Below the pieces are notes generated by a model. The model was not told where the DNA came from. It did not search any database and saw only the letters and a list, made by a program, of their open reading frames with translations. A DNA stretch of 30,582 nt, taken from positions 1 through 30,582 of the forward strand of contig CAZBJH010000027.1 in NCBI GenBank assembly GCA_964492185.1. Reading direction: 5' to 3'. Every line of letters begins with the position of its first letter. The first letter of the stretch is position 1. The position numbers were made by a program, and so were the translations under genes. Below, in pieces: positions 1 through 8,179 of the stretch. The stretch is from JAFGSZ01 sp964492185. Lineage in GTDB: Bacteria > Bacteroidota > Bacteroidia > Bacteroidales > UBA10428.

Positions 1-33
1 AATTTTCGGACAAGCGTAACGCGGCAAATGGGA

Positions 34-56
34 CTTTATGGACAGGCACTAATTAG
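34..56 (-). repeat. Intergenic repeat, copy 1
   Basis: A 23-bp motif lies just beyond the batE stop. It matches the copy at 12879-12901 with three mismatches and is related to copies at 10157-10180 and 22416-22439. Read along the batE transcript it begins CTAATTAGTGCCTGTCCATA. The similarity to the truA copy continues into flanking AACGCGG, so the ancestral element was at least 35 bp long. No transposase is nearby. It may be a decayed mobile-element end or a small non-autonomous repeat. Confidence 0.55.
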
Positions 57-81
57 TATCAACCTTTTATAAAAATACATA

Positions 82-846
82 TTACTGATAACTGATCCTT
101 ACCAAATCATCCCCAGGAATCCATCCTTTATTACCGTCCTCAAGTCTGATCTCATTCCAGCCACTTACACTATCGGTAACAAAAACTTTTGCCCCTTCAT
201 GAAGGATAAAAAGGTTAGTGCCATATTCATTCGGTGAGCTTTTCGCGGTTACTGTTGGTGTAACGATGATGGCTCCCGGATGATTCTCCATGTATTCTTT
301 CCTTTTGGCCGAAAATACAAAACTTATTGCAGCTATAAACAATGCCAGCAGGCTTAACCAGAAGGAAATCTTTTTTAACCGGTAATTGCGTGTGAACAGA
401 TATGCCAAAAGAAATCCAAGCAATATTATAAAACTAACTATACTTGCTTTGGCCCACCAGTCAGAATCTGCCAGGCTATATACATACCGTATCCATCTTC
501 GCACAAAAAATTCCGGAACTACATCAATCTTATCAGTAACAAAAGTCCTTGCTTTTTCAAGGTTGAACATAATATCCTCATTTCGCGGATCAAGTAAACC
601 AGCCCTTTCGTAATTTAAAATGGCTTGTGGGATATTGTTCATCTTATAATAAGCATTTCCTAAATTAAAATATAATTCTGCCGCCTCATATCCCTCTTCA
701 ATAATCTGTTCGTACATTTCAACAGCCAGATCATATTGCCCCCGGGAATAAAGTTCATTTCCGCGGACAAATAGAGAATCCGGCGATGCCAACGCGTTAA
801 GGGAAAAGATCAAACACAGCGGAGTTATAATAATAGCGTATCTCAT
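82..846 (-). CDS. batE: BatE-like TPR/SH3 membrane protein
   Basis: This is the last gene of the aerotolerance (bat) cluster. The 254-residue protein has a signal peptide (residues 1-20), two or three TPR units (about 22-100), two membrane segments (about 133-152 and 158-179) and a C-terminal SH3-like domain (about 193-250, ending GWIPGDDLV). This order, TPR then membrane then SH3, is the usual BatE layout. Its position 36 bp after batD also fits. It probably presents both TPR and SH3 modules to the periplasm as binding surfaces for the other Bat proteins. Its exact biochemical role is not established. Bat genes were linked to oxygen tolerance in Bacteroides and to fitness in Leptospira and Francisella. 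The ATG start gives a clean signal peptide. Confidence 0.88.
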   Translation of the reverse strand: MRYAIIITPLCLIFSLNALASPDSLFVRGNELYSRGQYDLAVEMYEQIIEEGYEAAELYFNLGNAYYKMNNIPQAILNYERAGLLDPRNEDIMFNLEKARTFVTDKIDVVPEFFVRRWIRYVYSLADSDWWAKASIVSFIILLGFLLAYLFTRNYRLKKISFWLSLLALFIAAISFVFSAKRKEYMENHPGAIIVTPTVTAKSSPNEYGTNLFILHEGAKVFVTDSVSGWNEIRLEDGNKGWIPGDDLVRISYQ

Positions 847-882
847 GTTTATATTTATAATATTCTGCTAAAAATATGATCT

Positions 883-2694
883 TTATTTTAAGCTTTGTTC
901 AATTTTAGTAATGGTCCGGATGGATTTTCTGTATATATCACCGAGGAACTCTGCCTTGTCACCCGGGGCAAACCGCGCATATTCACACTTGTCCAGCAAA
1001 CCAAAAAGCTCTTCACTAATGCCGCCTTCTATGCCTCTTTTTTTGAGCTGCCGCGAGGCATTATCTCTTGATAAATCAGCAATCGGGATATTTAGCTTAC
1101 CCGCCAAATAACCCCAAAGTGCTTTCACCACCTCTTCATAGAACTGTTCTTCTTTTCCTCCTTTCATCAGGCCTGCTGCTTTTTTCAATCGTCTGACCGC
1201 CTGTTTATTGGCTTTTCTGTTCTTAACCCTGACCAAATCAGCATTTCTTTTAATATGTGTACGCGTAAAAATGACAATTCCCGCGAAAATGAAAACAGCA
1301 ACCATGTAAAACAGGTAAAAAAGCCTGGAGCCATGGAGATACTCACCTCTTGATTCAAATTTTACAGGGCCATTCTTGATATACCGGATGTCGCTTTCAA
1401 GCATTTCGTATTCTTTCTTCGATATACCGGTGATAACAGAACCGGTATCCCCCTCTCCCCTTTCAATATGAATGTTGTATTCGGGTGATTTGACAGTTAT
1501 GTAGCCCTGTTTTTCTATATCGAAATAAGAAAAAGAAACAGGTGCTATGGTAAAATCACCGGGATGCCTTGCAATAATAGTATATTCAAAGGTTTTTGTA
1601 CCTGTTGACCCGTTGGCTGTGTTCCTGATATCAGATCGCACAACAGGATCAAATACTTCCAGCGCGGGAGGAAATTTAATGTCAAGTTTATCGACAAGAT
1701 AAAGGTTCCCCCTGCCCGAAAGAGTAATTTTCATTGTAATGGCATCATTTGTTTTAACACTTGTACTGCTTACTTCAGTATTTATCCTGAACTTGCCCAC
1801 ACCGCCCTGAAAGCCCGACGGCTTATTGACCGGCAAAGACTTAACATTAATTGTCACGGGCCGGCTTTCTAAAACAACCTGCACATTCCTGAACGGTGAA
1901 TCAAAAAATTCATCAAACAGGCTCCTGGACCTTGATCTTGATCTCACCTGTTGCTGAACAGCCACAACCAGTTCAAAAGGATTTATTGTTATTTCACCCG
2001 GCTTCTGGGGTGTTAATATTACCCTTCGCAATATGCCCGTATTATATATTTCACCATTCACATTCTCACGCTGCAGGCTGGTAAGTTGGGGTATATCAAT
2101 ATCCTGCTTAAGAAAACCTGTATAATCAGGCCCCTTGAACTGCCGGTCGTAATTTACTACCTGCACACGTGTATAAAGCTTGATCCACGCTGAAATCTGT
2201 TCTCCAACAAAAGCTGATCTTTTATCTAAGTGTAATCTTACAAACAAATCTTCATCAGAAAGACCAGCCGATTCCTGTTTATCACCCTCCTGTTGCGGAG
2301 ATGATCCCCGCGTGCTTTGGCCAACTACTTCAACAGGAACTGAATTGCTTTTATATGTCTTTCGCTTGTAGGTAATAGTCGCCGGCTCAATATTATATTT
2401 TCCTTCATCGGTAGCACGCAGATAATAAGTATATGTATAAGTTGACGATTTCGTTACTTTCCCGTTAATTATCTGCATACTCGAAGAATGGCCTGTACTG
2501 GGCCCTCCTAAAAGCTGAAAATGCTGAAGATCTGGAAGTTTTATCTCATCAGGCTTTTCACTTATTGAATAGGTAAGCTGAAACTGTTCACCTGCCCTCA
2601 CTACCCGGGGTGCTGATGCAGAGAATTTCACATCCTGGGCAGGCAACAGGGTGAAAAAATTAATCAATACCGTTAGTAGAAATAATCTGTGCAT
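883..2694 (-). CDS. batD: BatD-like oxygen tolerance protein
   Basis: The 603-residue protein has a signal peptide (residues 1-19) followed by BatD-type beta-rich, Ig-like repeats beginning VKFSASAPRVVRAGEQF. A single membrane helix lies at about 458-477, followed by a basic cytoplasmic tail of roughly 120 residues that looks helical. Most of the protein should therefore be periplasmic. BatD proteins are thought to assemble with the VWA proteins BatA and BatB in the inner membrane. An unusual RS dipeptide run, RSRSRSRS at 251-258, lies in a predicted loop between Ig-like domains. The gene starts 112 bp after batC, the widest gap in the batA-batE stretch, and the gap contains a 17-bp dyad. Function is assigned from family and context. 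Confidence 0.9.
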   Translation of the reverse strand: MHRLFLLTVLINFFTLLPAQDVKFSASAPRVVRAGEQFQLTYSISEKPDEIKLPDLQHFQLLGGPSTGHSSSMQIINGKVTKSSTYTYTYYLRATDEGKYNIEPATITYKRKTYKSNSVPVEVVGQSTRGSSPQQEGDKQESAGLSDEDLFVRLHLDKRSAFVGEQISAWIKLYTRVQVVNYDRQFKGPDYTGFLKQDIDIPQLTSLQRENVNGEIYNTGILRRVILTPQKPGEITINPFELVVAVQQQVRSRSRSRSLFDEFFDSPFRNVQVVLESRPVTINVKSLPVNKPSGFQGGVGKFRINTEVSSTSVKTNDAITMKITLSGRGNLYLVDKLDIKFPPALEVFDPVVRSDIRNTANGSTGTKTFEYTIIARHPGDFTIAPVSFSYFDIEKQGYITVKSPEYNIHIERGEGDTGSVITGISKKEYEMLESDIRYIKNGPVKFESRGEYLHGSRLFYLFYMVAVFIFAGIVIFTRTHIKRNADLVRVKNRKANKQAVRRLKKAAGLMKGGKEEQFYEEVVKALWGYLAGKLNIPIADLSRDNASRQLKKRGIEGGISEELFGLLDKCEYARFAPGDKAEFLGDIYRKSIRTITKIEQSLK

Positions 2695-2785
2695 CCTGAA
2701 ATATTTATTTATTACATGACCGATGAAACAATTGCCAACTGCTATTATACATGGTTAAATGATTCCGGTATAATTCTGTTTTATT

Positions 2786-2802
2786 ATTACAAATTTTGTA
2801 AT
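2786..2802. other. Palindrome between batC and batD
   Basis: ATTACAAATTTTGTAAT is a perfect 8-bp dyad around one central base. It starts 4 nt beyond the batC stop codon in a 112-bp intra-operon gap. The stem is all A/T except one pair per arm, and no U-run follows on the minus strand, so it is not a standard terminator. It could be an RNA-processing hairpin or an operator, or simply chance in AT-rich DNA. Confidence 0.35.
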
Positions 2803-2806
2803 GTTA

Positions 2807-3505
2807 TTACCAGTTCTTTTCCACCGGAACTTTCCTTGCTTTTGACTTTTCTTCCTCAAGTTTTTTTAAAACATCCTTTTCTTCCTGTTCCAAAGCTTCG
2901 AGCAGGCGTTCAGCATCTTCCCTTGAAATTTGTTCAGGCTGTGGTTTTGCCTGTTGATTCTGATCCTGTTGCTGCTCCTGTTGTTGTTGTTCCTGTTCTT
3001 GTTGTTGCTGTTGCTCATCTTCCTGGCTGTCCTGATCCTGATCTTTTTGCTGATCCTGCTGCTGATTCTGCTGTTGCTGTTGTTGTTTCATACGATTGGC
3101 AAGGGCCAGGTTATGTTTGGCATCGGCATCATCAGGATTATTAATAAGTGATTTTTTATAAGCTTCAATACTTTCTTCCAGCTTATTCTCCCTGAACAAT
3201 GCATTACCAAAATTATAATAATAGCGGGCCAGTGTTTCTTTATCTTCCTCTTCACCGGCAATACTCATATATTTAGTGGCAGCTGCCTCAAATTTTTCCT
3301 GTTTATATAAGGATCCGGCAAGGTTGTACTCAGCCTTATCCGATCCTGGTGCTTTTTCAAGTGCTTTACGATATTGAATCTCGGCATTATCATAATTTTC
3401 CTCACGAAATTCACGGTTCCCTTTACGGATAAATTTTCTTTCCGATTGGGCATATATGTTACTGCAAATAATGATAAACAATGTAAATAGTATGAAAACT
3501 CTCAT
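2807..3505 (-). CDS. batC: BatC-like TPR protein with glutamine-rich linker
   Basis: The 232-residue exported protein has a signal peptide (residues 1-19), about three TPR units (22-135), a very glutamine-rich low-complexity segment (about 141-190, Q mixed with D and E) and a charged helical tail (about 192-232, ISREDAERLLEALEQEEKD then a basic end). TPRs plus a polar linker and this tail are characteristic of BatC. It is presumably periplasmic, where the TPRs could scaffold the BatA/BatB VWA domains. The glutamine tract makes the opposite strand read as poly-leucine in several frames, but those frames are artefacts. The gene starts 2 bp after the batB stop, so translation is probably coupled. 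Repeat-driven length variation in the Q tract is likely between strains. Confidence 0.88.
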   Translation of the reverse strand: MRVFILFTLFIIICSNIYAQSERKFIRKGNREFREENYDNAEIQYRKALEKAPGSDKAEYNLAGSLYKQEKFEAAATKYMSIAGEEEDKETLARYYYNFGNALFRENKLEESIEAYKKSLINNPDDADAKHNLALANRMKQQQQQQNQQQDQQKDQDQDSQEDEQQQQQEQEQQQQEQQQDQNQQAKPQPEQISREDAERLLEALEQEEKDVLKKLEEEKSKARKVPVEKNW

Positions 3506-3507
3506 AA

Positions 3508-4548
3508 CTACCGGTTTTTTATTCGAAACAAATCAATATTTTTCAACCATTTATTCTTTCGCTCCAGGATCATGAATTCAATAATAATCAGTAATAATGC
3601 AACGACAATAAGGTATTGAAATTGCTCTTCATATTCACTATATACTTTTGTTTCTATCTCTTCCTTATCCATCCTGTTCAATTCATCAAACAATCTGTTC
3701 AGACCTACATTGCTGTTTGAAGCTGAAATAAACTCACCACCCCCTACTTTAGCTATTTCTCCAAGCATTGCAGCATCAAGCTTTGATGTAACAACATTTC
3801 CCTGCCGGTCTTTAATATACCCTGTCTGGTGTCTGCCCTGATACAAAGGAATTGGAGCACCCCTTCCCGATCCCATTCCAATTGTATAGATAAGTATTCC
3901 GTTCTCACGTGCTTTTTCAGCTGCCTCAACTGCATTGCCTTCATGATTTTCACCATCTGAAATAATGATCAACACGCGTGATGCTTCTCCCTGGGAGCCG
4001 AATGATTTCATCCCCAGTTCAATGGCTTTATCAATAGCAGTTCCCTGCCTGGTAACAATGTCAGTGGATATAGATGATAAAAATACCTTAGCCGAAGAAT
4101 AATCGGTTGTAATAGGTATTTGCGTATAAGCATCACCGGCAAACACTATAAGCCCCAGTTTATCATCACTTAAACGGTCAATAAGTCGTGAAATAGCCTG
4201 CTTTGCCCTCTCCAGCCGGTTAGGTTTTATATCCCCGGCCATCATGCTGTTCGATACATCAAGTGCTATAATGATCTCGATACCCTTTCTTTTTTCTTCC
4301 TTCAGCTTAGAACCGAACTGAGGCCCTGCAACGGCCAGAATGATTAATGAAAAGGCAAGCAATAAGATAATGAACTTTAATGTTGAACGCGTGTTTGAAA
4401 CATCGGGCATTAATTGACTGAGAATACCGGTATCTCCGAAACTTTTCAGCGCGTTTTTCTTTAAACGGAAAAACAAATAATAAACAATGATCAACACCGG
4501 TATTCCCAGTAGGAAATATAAATATTCACTATGTGCAAACCTGAACAT
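3508..4548 (-). CDS. batB: BatB VWA-domain protein
   Basis: This is a von Willebrand A domain membrane protein of 346 residues from ATG. A TTG lies one codon upstream, but the ATG is the better start. There are two N-terminal membrane helices (about 10-28 and 57-75), a VWA domain (about 88-285) and a C-terminal helix (about 311-328). The metal-ion-dependent adhesion site is intact: DVSNS near residue 97, the threonine of QGTAID near 170 and the aspartate of IISDGENH near 198. VWA domains of this type bind divalent metal and protein partners. With BatA it forms the paired VWA core of the Bat complex. It sits 12 bp after batA and 2 bp before batC, consistent with one transcript. Confidence 0.93.
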   Translation of the reverse strand: MFRFAHSEYLYFLLGIPVLIIVYYLFFRLKKNALKSFGDTGILSQLMPDVSNTRSTLKFIILLLAFSLIILAVAGPQFGSKLKEEKRKGIEIIIALDVSNSMMAGDIKPNRLERAKQAISRLIDRLSDDKLGLIVFAGDAYTQIPITTDYSSAKVFLSSISTDIVTRQGTAIDKAIELGMKSFGSQGEASRVLIIISDGENHEGNAVEAAEKARENGILIYTIGMGSGRGAPIPLYQGRHQTGYIKDRQGNVVTSKLDAAMLGEIAKVGGGEFISASNSNVGLNRLFDELNRMDKEEIETKVYSEYEEQFQYLIVVALLLIIIEFMILERKNKWLKNIDLFRIKNR

Positions 4549-4563
4549 CAATCTAAATTTTTA

Positions 4564-5559
4564 TCAAGGTAAATTTCGTAATAGTGTATTTCGTAAAAGG
4601 ATCTCGGACAGCAACAATATCATTGCCAGTATTCCGTATCCATAATATTCTTCCTGTTTACGGCTGAATTCTTTTACATCGATCTTTGATTTTTCCATCT
4701 GGTCGATTTCAGCATAGATCCTTCGCAACTTTTCATTATCCGTTGCCCTGAAATACTGTCCGTCAGTAATATCAGCTATTTCCTGTAGAGTTTCCTCATC
4801 AATTTCAACAGGCATATCACGCAGGTATGTCCTTCCAAAAGGATCGTGGACAGGAAAAGGCGCCATCCCCCTCGTACCAACACCTACCGTATATACGCGT
4901 ATACCAAATGTTTTCGCCAGTTCAGCAGCTGTCAGCGGGTCTACCAAGCCCTGATTATTAACCCCGTCGGTTAACAAAATGATCACACGGCTTACAGCAT
5001 CACTGTCCTTTAGCCTGTTCACCGCATTTGCCAGCCCCACTCCAATAGCTGTACCGTCTTCTATCATGCCGCTTTTAATTTCCTTGAACAGATTGATCAA
5101 CACTGCATGGTCTGTGGTTAACGGGCACTGTGTAAAGCTTTCCGCGCTGAAAACGACCAGTCCTATCCTGTCATTCGGCCTCCCGGAAATAAACTCTATG
5201 GCAACATCTTTGGCGGCTTCCAGGCGGTCGGGCTCAAAATCCTGGGCAAGCATACTGCCTGATATATCAAGCGCGAGTACAATATCAATCCCCTGTGTTG
5301 TAATATTCTCCCATCTATTTGTTGACTGTGGCCGTGCAAGGATGATTATCAGCAGGGCTATAACTATTACGCGAAGCACAAATAATATATGCCTGAAATA
5401 TTCTTTCCATGTTCTGTTTAAATCTTTAAAGGAAGCAACAGAAGATATCTGTAGAGTGGGCTGTGATTCCTTTTGTTTAAAGATATACCATACTGTAAGT
5501 GGTATGATCAGTAACAAAAGATATAAAAATCCCGGATCTGCAAATTCGTATCTAACCAT
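4564..5559 (-). CDS. batA: BatA VWA-domain protein
   Basis: The 331-residue protein is paralogous to BatB, with the same layout: membrane helices at about 10-27 and 57-75, a VWA domain at about 90-285 and a terminal helix at about 308-323. MIDAS residues are present as DISGS (98-102), T170 in EDGTAIG, and D198 in LLTDGVNNQG. The protein is expected in the inner membrane, working with BatB and under the control of the MoxR ATPase. It follows the BatD-like gene by 5 bp and precedes batB by 12 bp. BatA and BatB are distinguished here by order and by the GVGTRGMAPFPV stretch (226-237), which matches BatA-type proteins as I know them. They could be swapped in name without changing function. Confidence 0.93.
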   Translation of the reverse strand: MVRYEFADPGFLYLLLLIIPLTVWYIFKQKESQPTLQISSVASFKDLNRTWKEYFRHILFVLRVIVIALLIIILARPQSTNRWENITTQGIDIVLALDISGSMLAQDFEPDRLEAAKDVAIEFISGRPNDRIGLVVFSAESFTQCPLTTDHAVLINLFKEIKSGMIEDGTAIGVGLANAVNRLKDSDAVSRVIILLTDGVNNQGLVDPLTAAELAKTFGIRVYTVGVGTRGMAPFPVHDPFGRTYLRDMPVEIDEETLQEIADITDGQYFRATDNEKLRRIYAEIDQMEKSKIDVKEFSRKQEEYYGYGILAMILLLSEILLRNTLLRNLP

Positions 5560-5564
5560 AGCTC

Positions 5565-6662
5565 TTACATACTTTTCTGATTGTCTGATAATTCAGTTCC
5601 CTTTTCAAAACTTTCCGGAAAAGCCGCTCTCTTTTGGTCAGAGTCCCCGGAAATTCCCCTTGAATTTTCACCTTTCCGCTCCGGCTTCATATCCTGCCCT
5701 GATGATTCTGAGATCATAGTACATTTTACAAAGTTATATGCATTATCCATATGAGTCAGATTCTCGTCCGGCAGGGGCTCTTCTTTTGCAAATTTTACCA
5801 GGTCTGCTAATCCAAGCAGTTTACTCAGAATATCATAATTTATGTCTTCATCAGAAAACCAGCGATGAAAATCGTCAAGAATTTCAATAGTGGTTTGTTC
5901 CATAGCCATAATGCCAAACCTGCGTTCAATATATGTCCTTATGATCACTGACAGCCGGCTGTAATATTCCTTTGTTTTTTGCTGTTGCCATAACTTTTGT
6001 GCATTAAGCCTGTCAAGATCACGAAGTGCCAGGATATGTGCCGGTTCAGGTGGTTTTTCCCGCTTAAATACAGGTTTGTTTTGCTTTCTTCGCCTGAAAT
6101 AATAAATCAGAGATCCTGTCACCAGTGTAATTAAAACAATCAGCAAAATATAGGGATACACCTCACCGAAACTTACCGGGGCCTTGTATATATCCTTAAT
6201 ATCACGAATAGTCCCCGTTGTGTCAATAGGTACAGAATGTACTTCAAGATAGTTTGGTGAAGAAAAAATTGTGTCCGGATTTCCCTTTCCATGGATAACA
6301 AAAGGATAGGGAGGGATATAATACAGGCCGCTGTCAAAAGCCGTTATCAAATGCTTCTGCTGCATCATGAGATCTTCATCGCCGGCCTTTGCAGAATCAA
6401 TATCAAAGGATGAAACCAGTGTAATGCCTTCAGCAATCTTATTTTCAAAGGAGGGAAAATCCACCGTTAAACCAACAGGTTTGAGTACTTCAAATGACAA
6501 CCGGATCTGATCACCGATCAGTATACGGTTTGTATCCAGTACAGCCTTCACGCTGATATCCCGGGCCTGAGTGGTTCGGACACCAACCAATAACAACAGG
6601 CTTATCCTGATAAATGCTGCAATACAATTCTTATATGGCAAAATAGATCTTAACATATACAT
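5565..6662 (-). CDS. BatD-like/DUF4381-like membrane protein of the bat cluster
   Basis: The 365-residue protein has an N-terminal signal peptide or anchor (to about residue 34), one beta-rich Ig-like domain (about 35-145, starting RDISVKAVLDTNRILIGDQI), a membrane helix (about 169-188), a basic stretch, and a helical cytoplasmic domain (about 205-318). The tail from 320 is polar and probably disordered. The pattern recalls a short BatD, with the cytoplasmic half like the DUF4381 proteins found beside VWA genes. An equivalent gene commonly sits between DUF58 and batA in Bacteroidota. Only 3 bp separate it from the DUF58 gene and 5 bp from batA, so co-translation is likely. ATGs at 6662 and 6656 are both usable. 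The function is inferred from context. Confidence 0.8.
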   Translation of the reverse strand: MYMLRSILPYKNCIAAFIRISLLLLVGVRTTQARDISVKAVLDTNRILIGDQIRLSFEVLKPVGLTVDFPSFENKIAEGITLVSSFDIDSAKAGDEDLMMQQKHLITAFDSGLYYIPPYPFVIHGKGNPDTIFSSPNYLEVHSVPIDTTGTIRDIKDIYKAPVSFGEVYPYILLIVLITLVTGSLIYYFRRRKQNKPVFKREKPPEPAHILALRDLDRLNAQKLWQQQKTKEYYSRLSVIIRTYIERRFGIMAMEQTTIEILDDFHRWFSDEDINYDILSKLLGLADLVKFAKEEPLPDENLTHMDNAYNFVKCTMISESSGQDMKPERKGENSRGISGDSDQKRAAFPESFEKGTELSDNQKSM

Positions 6663-6665
6663 ATA

Positions 6666-7532
6666 TCATGACCTCCTTTTAAAAAGAGTAATCAGGGGTT
6701 TGATATAATCCTCACCCGTCGAAATGGAAATAAAATCAACTCCCTCACGGGTTAAAGATTCATTTAATTGGTGTGATCTTACATCAAATGAATTTTTATA
6801 ACTGTCACGAATAAATCTGTTGGAAGAATCAACCCATACATATTCTCCTGTTTCTGCATCTTTCAATTTGATCAACCCTATGGAAGGCAATTCGCGTTCC
6901 CGTGTATCATAGATCTTTATTCCCACCAGGTCATGCTTCCGGTTAGCTATTCGTATTGCTTCTTCAAAGTTTCTGTCAATAAAATCACTTATAAGAAAAG
7001 CGATACTCCTCTTTTTGATAACATTGGTCAGGTAACGTAAAGCTTCTGCTATGTTGGTGGACCGGCTTCCCGGAACAAAATAGATCAGTTCTCTTATAAT
7101 CCGAAGAATATGCTGACGTCCTTTTTTTGGCGGGATAAACTTTTCTATCTTATCGCTGAACATGATCACTCCCACTTTATCATTGTTTTGAATGGCTGAA
7201 AATGAAAGAACAGCGGATAATTCGGTGATCATGTTTTTTTTAAGGACAGAACGGCTGCCAAATTCCCGCGACCCGCTGACATCTATCAGCAACATAACCG
7301 TAAGTTCACGTTCTTCTTCAAAGATCTTAACATAAGGATGATTAAACCTTGCTGTTACATTCCAGTCGATGTTCCGGATATCATCGCCATACTGGTATTC
7401 ACGCACCTCACTGAATGCCATTCCCCTGCCTTTAAATGCACTGTGGTACTGACCAGCAAAGATTTGCTGGGTAAGCCCTTTCGATTTGATCTCGATTTTT
7501 CTTACCCTTTTAAGTAATTCGGTTGTTTCCAC
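6666..7532 (-). CDS. DUF58 family protein (VWA-like, MoxR-associated)
   Basis: The 288-residue cytoplasmic protein begins at GTG (7530-7532). The only nearby ATG, at 7537-7539, is out of frame and hits a stop at once, and the sequence from GTG matches the usual family N-terminus ELLKRVRKIEIKSKGL. The DUF58 signature is clear around YQYGDDIRNIDWNVTAR (46-62). A VWA-like domain follows with an apparently intact MIDAS: DVSGS (84-88), T159 and D183 in ISDF. DUF58 proteins are encoded next to MoxR ATPases throughout bacteria and are thought to be their direct partners or adaptors. There are no membrane segments. It lies 17 bp after the small secreted-protein gene and 3 bp before the BatD-like gene. 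Confidence 0.92.
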   Translation of the reverse strand: METTELLKRVRKIEIKSKGLTQQIFAGQYHSAFKGRGMAFSEVREYQYGDDIRNIDWNVTARFNHPYVKIFEEERELTVMLLIDVSGSREFGSRSVLKKNMITELSAVLSFSAIQNNDKVGVIMFSDKIEKFIPPKKGRQHILRIIRELIYFVPGSRSTNIAEALRYLTNVIKKRSIAFLISDFIDRNFEEAIRIANRKHDLVGIKIYDTRERELPSIGLIKLKDAETGEYVWVDSSNRFIRDSYKNSFDVRSHQLNESLTREGVDFISISTGEDYIKPLITLFKRRS

Positions 7533-7549
7533 TTTACATTTCCGCTTTA

Positions 7550-7963
7550 TTAATTCTTATCCTTTTTGTAATTAATCGTAAAAAACCATTCTCCTTTTTC
7601 CAGACGGATTATATATTTATCATCATCTTGTATATAAGTCCAGCTTGAATTATCTGCTTTTGAATACAATGAATCCAGCGCTTCGACAATATCTGGATAA
7701 TTACCATAAGCACTCATTAACCTTGCATAAGTACATTCATCTCTGTCATCAAGAAAAAAGAGCATGGTTTGTTCGCTTATATTATCCTCATACTTCAGGT
7801 ATTTATATGTTTTATTGGTATTAGTATTGTTAATTCTGAAGTTCTTTTTTTCAGTTTTCATGAAAGCCATAATATCATCCTTGTGCAAACCAATATAATG
7901 CTGCGCCTCCATATGCACTGCAGTTAATATAAAAATTAAAAATATGGCTTTCACTTTCTTCAT
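7550..7963 (-). CDS. Small secreted protein of unknown function
   Basis: The 137-residue protein has a signal peptide (residues 1-20, cleavage after MEAQ or nearby). The mature part is about 115 residues, soluble and mixed alpha/beta, with TMLFFLDDRDECTYARLMSA (65-84) as the most distinctive segment, one cysteine and an aromatic C-terminus (WFFTINYKKDKN). I do not recognise a named domain. It resembles small exported Bacteroidota proteins in which a predicted strand, FFLD, precedes a C-T-x-x-R-L pattern. It lies between moxR and the DUF58 gene, which are normally adjacent, and 216 bp separate it from moxR but only 17 bp from DUF58. It could be a periplasmic cargo or accessory of the Bat complex, or an unrelated insertion. 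The signal peptide and length support a real gene. Confidence 0.75.
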   Translation of the reverse strand: MKKVKAIFLIFILTAVHMEAQHYIGLHKDDIMAFMKTEKKNFRINNTNTNKTYKYLKYEDNISEQTMLFFLDDRDECTYARLMSAYGNYPDIVEALDSLYSKADNSSWTYIQDDDKYIIRLEKGEWFFTINYKKDKN

Positions 7964-8089
7964 AATTGTTATTATTACAATACTCTTTACTATTTCGTTA
8001 TACTATTATCAAATTTAAAATAACTGCACTGTTACCAATTGCCTTGTTCATTAATATGGCTCAAACTCAGGCGTTTTTTTAATACCACA

Positions 8090-8125
8090 GCCCAACCTGA
8101 ATTATTCATTTATCAGGCTTAGGGC
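8090..8125. other. Hairpin in the moxR / small-protein gap
   Basis: GCCC and CCTGA pair with TCAGG and GGGC across a 12-nt loop, with a small internal loop. GGCTTAG at 8116-8122 can alternatively pair with CTAAGCC at 8162-8168. The structure lies in the 216-bp space after the moxR stop. No U-run follows on the minus strand. It could attenuate or stabilise the moxR-bat message, or be a repeat remnant. Confidence 0.35.
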
Positions 8126-8179
8126 AGATGTAAGGTGTCGAAAACTGAACCTTAAACCCGGCTAAGCCAATAATGCAGG

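Noticed and set aside
2930..3151. Poly-leucine frame opposite batC
   Set aside because: It is the reverse complement of the glutamine tract in a well-supported gene.
4979..5719. 246-codon plus-strand frame across batA and the preceding gene
   Set aside because: It lies antisense over two clear gene ends, shows no recognisable domain, and has codon use consistent with a shadow of the minus-strand genes.
8070..8080. T-run GCGTTTTTTTAA as a rho-independent terminator
   Set aside because: It is on the plus strand while both flanking genes are on the minus strand, and the nearby hairpin is on the wrong side.
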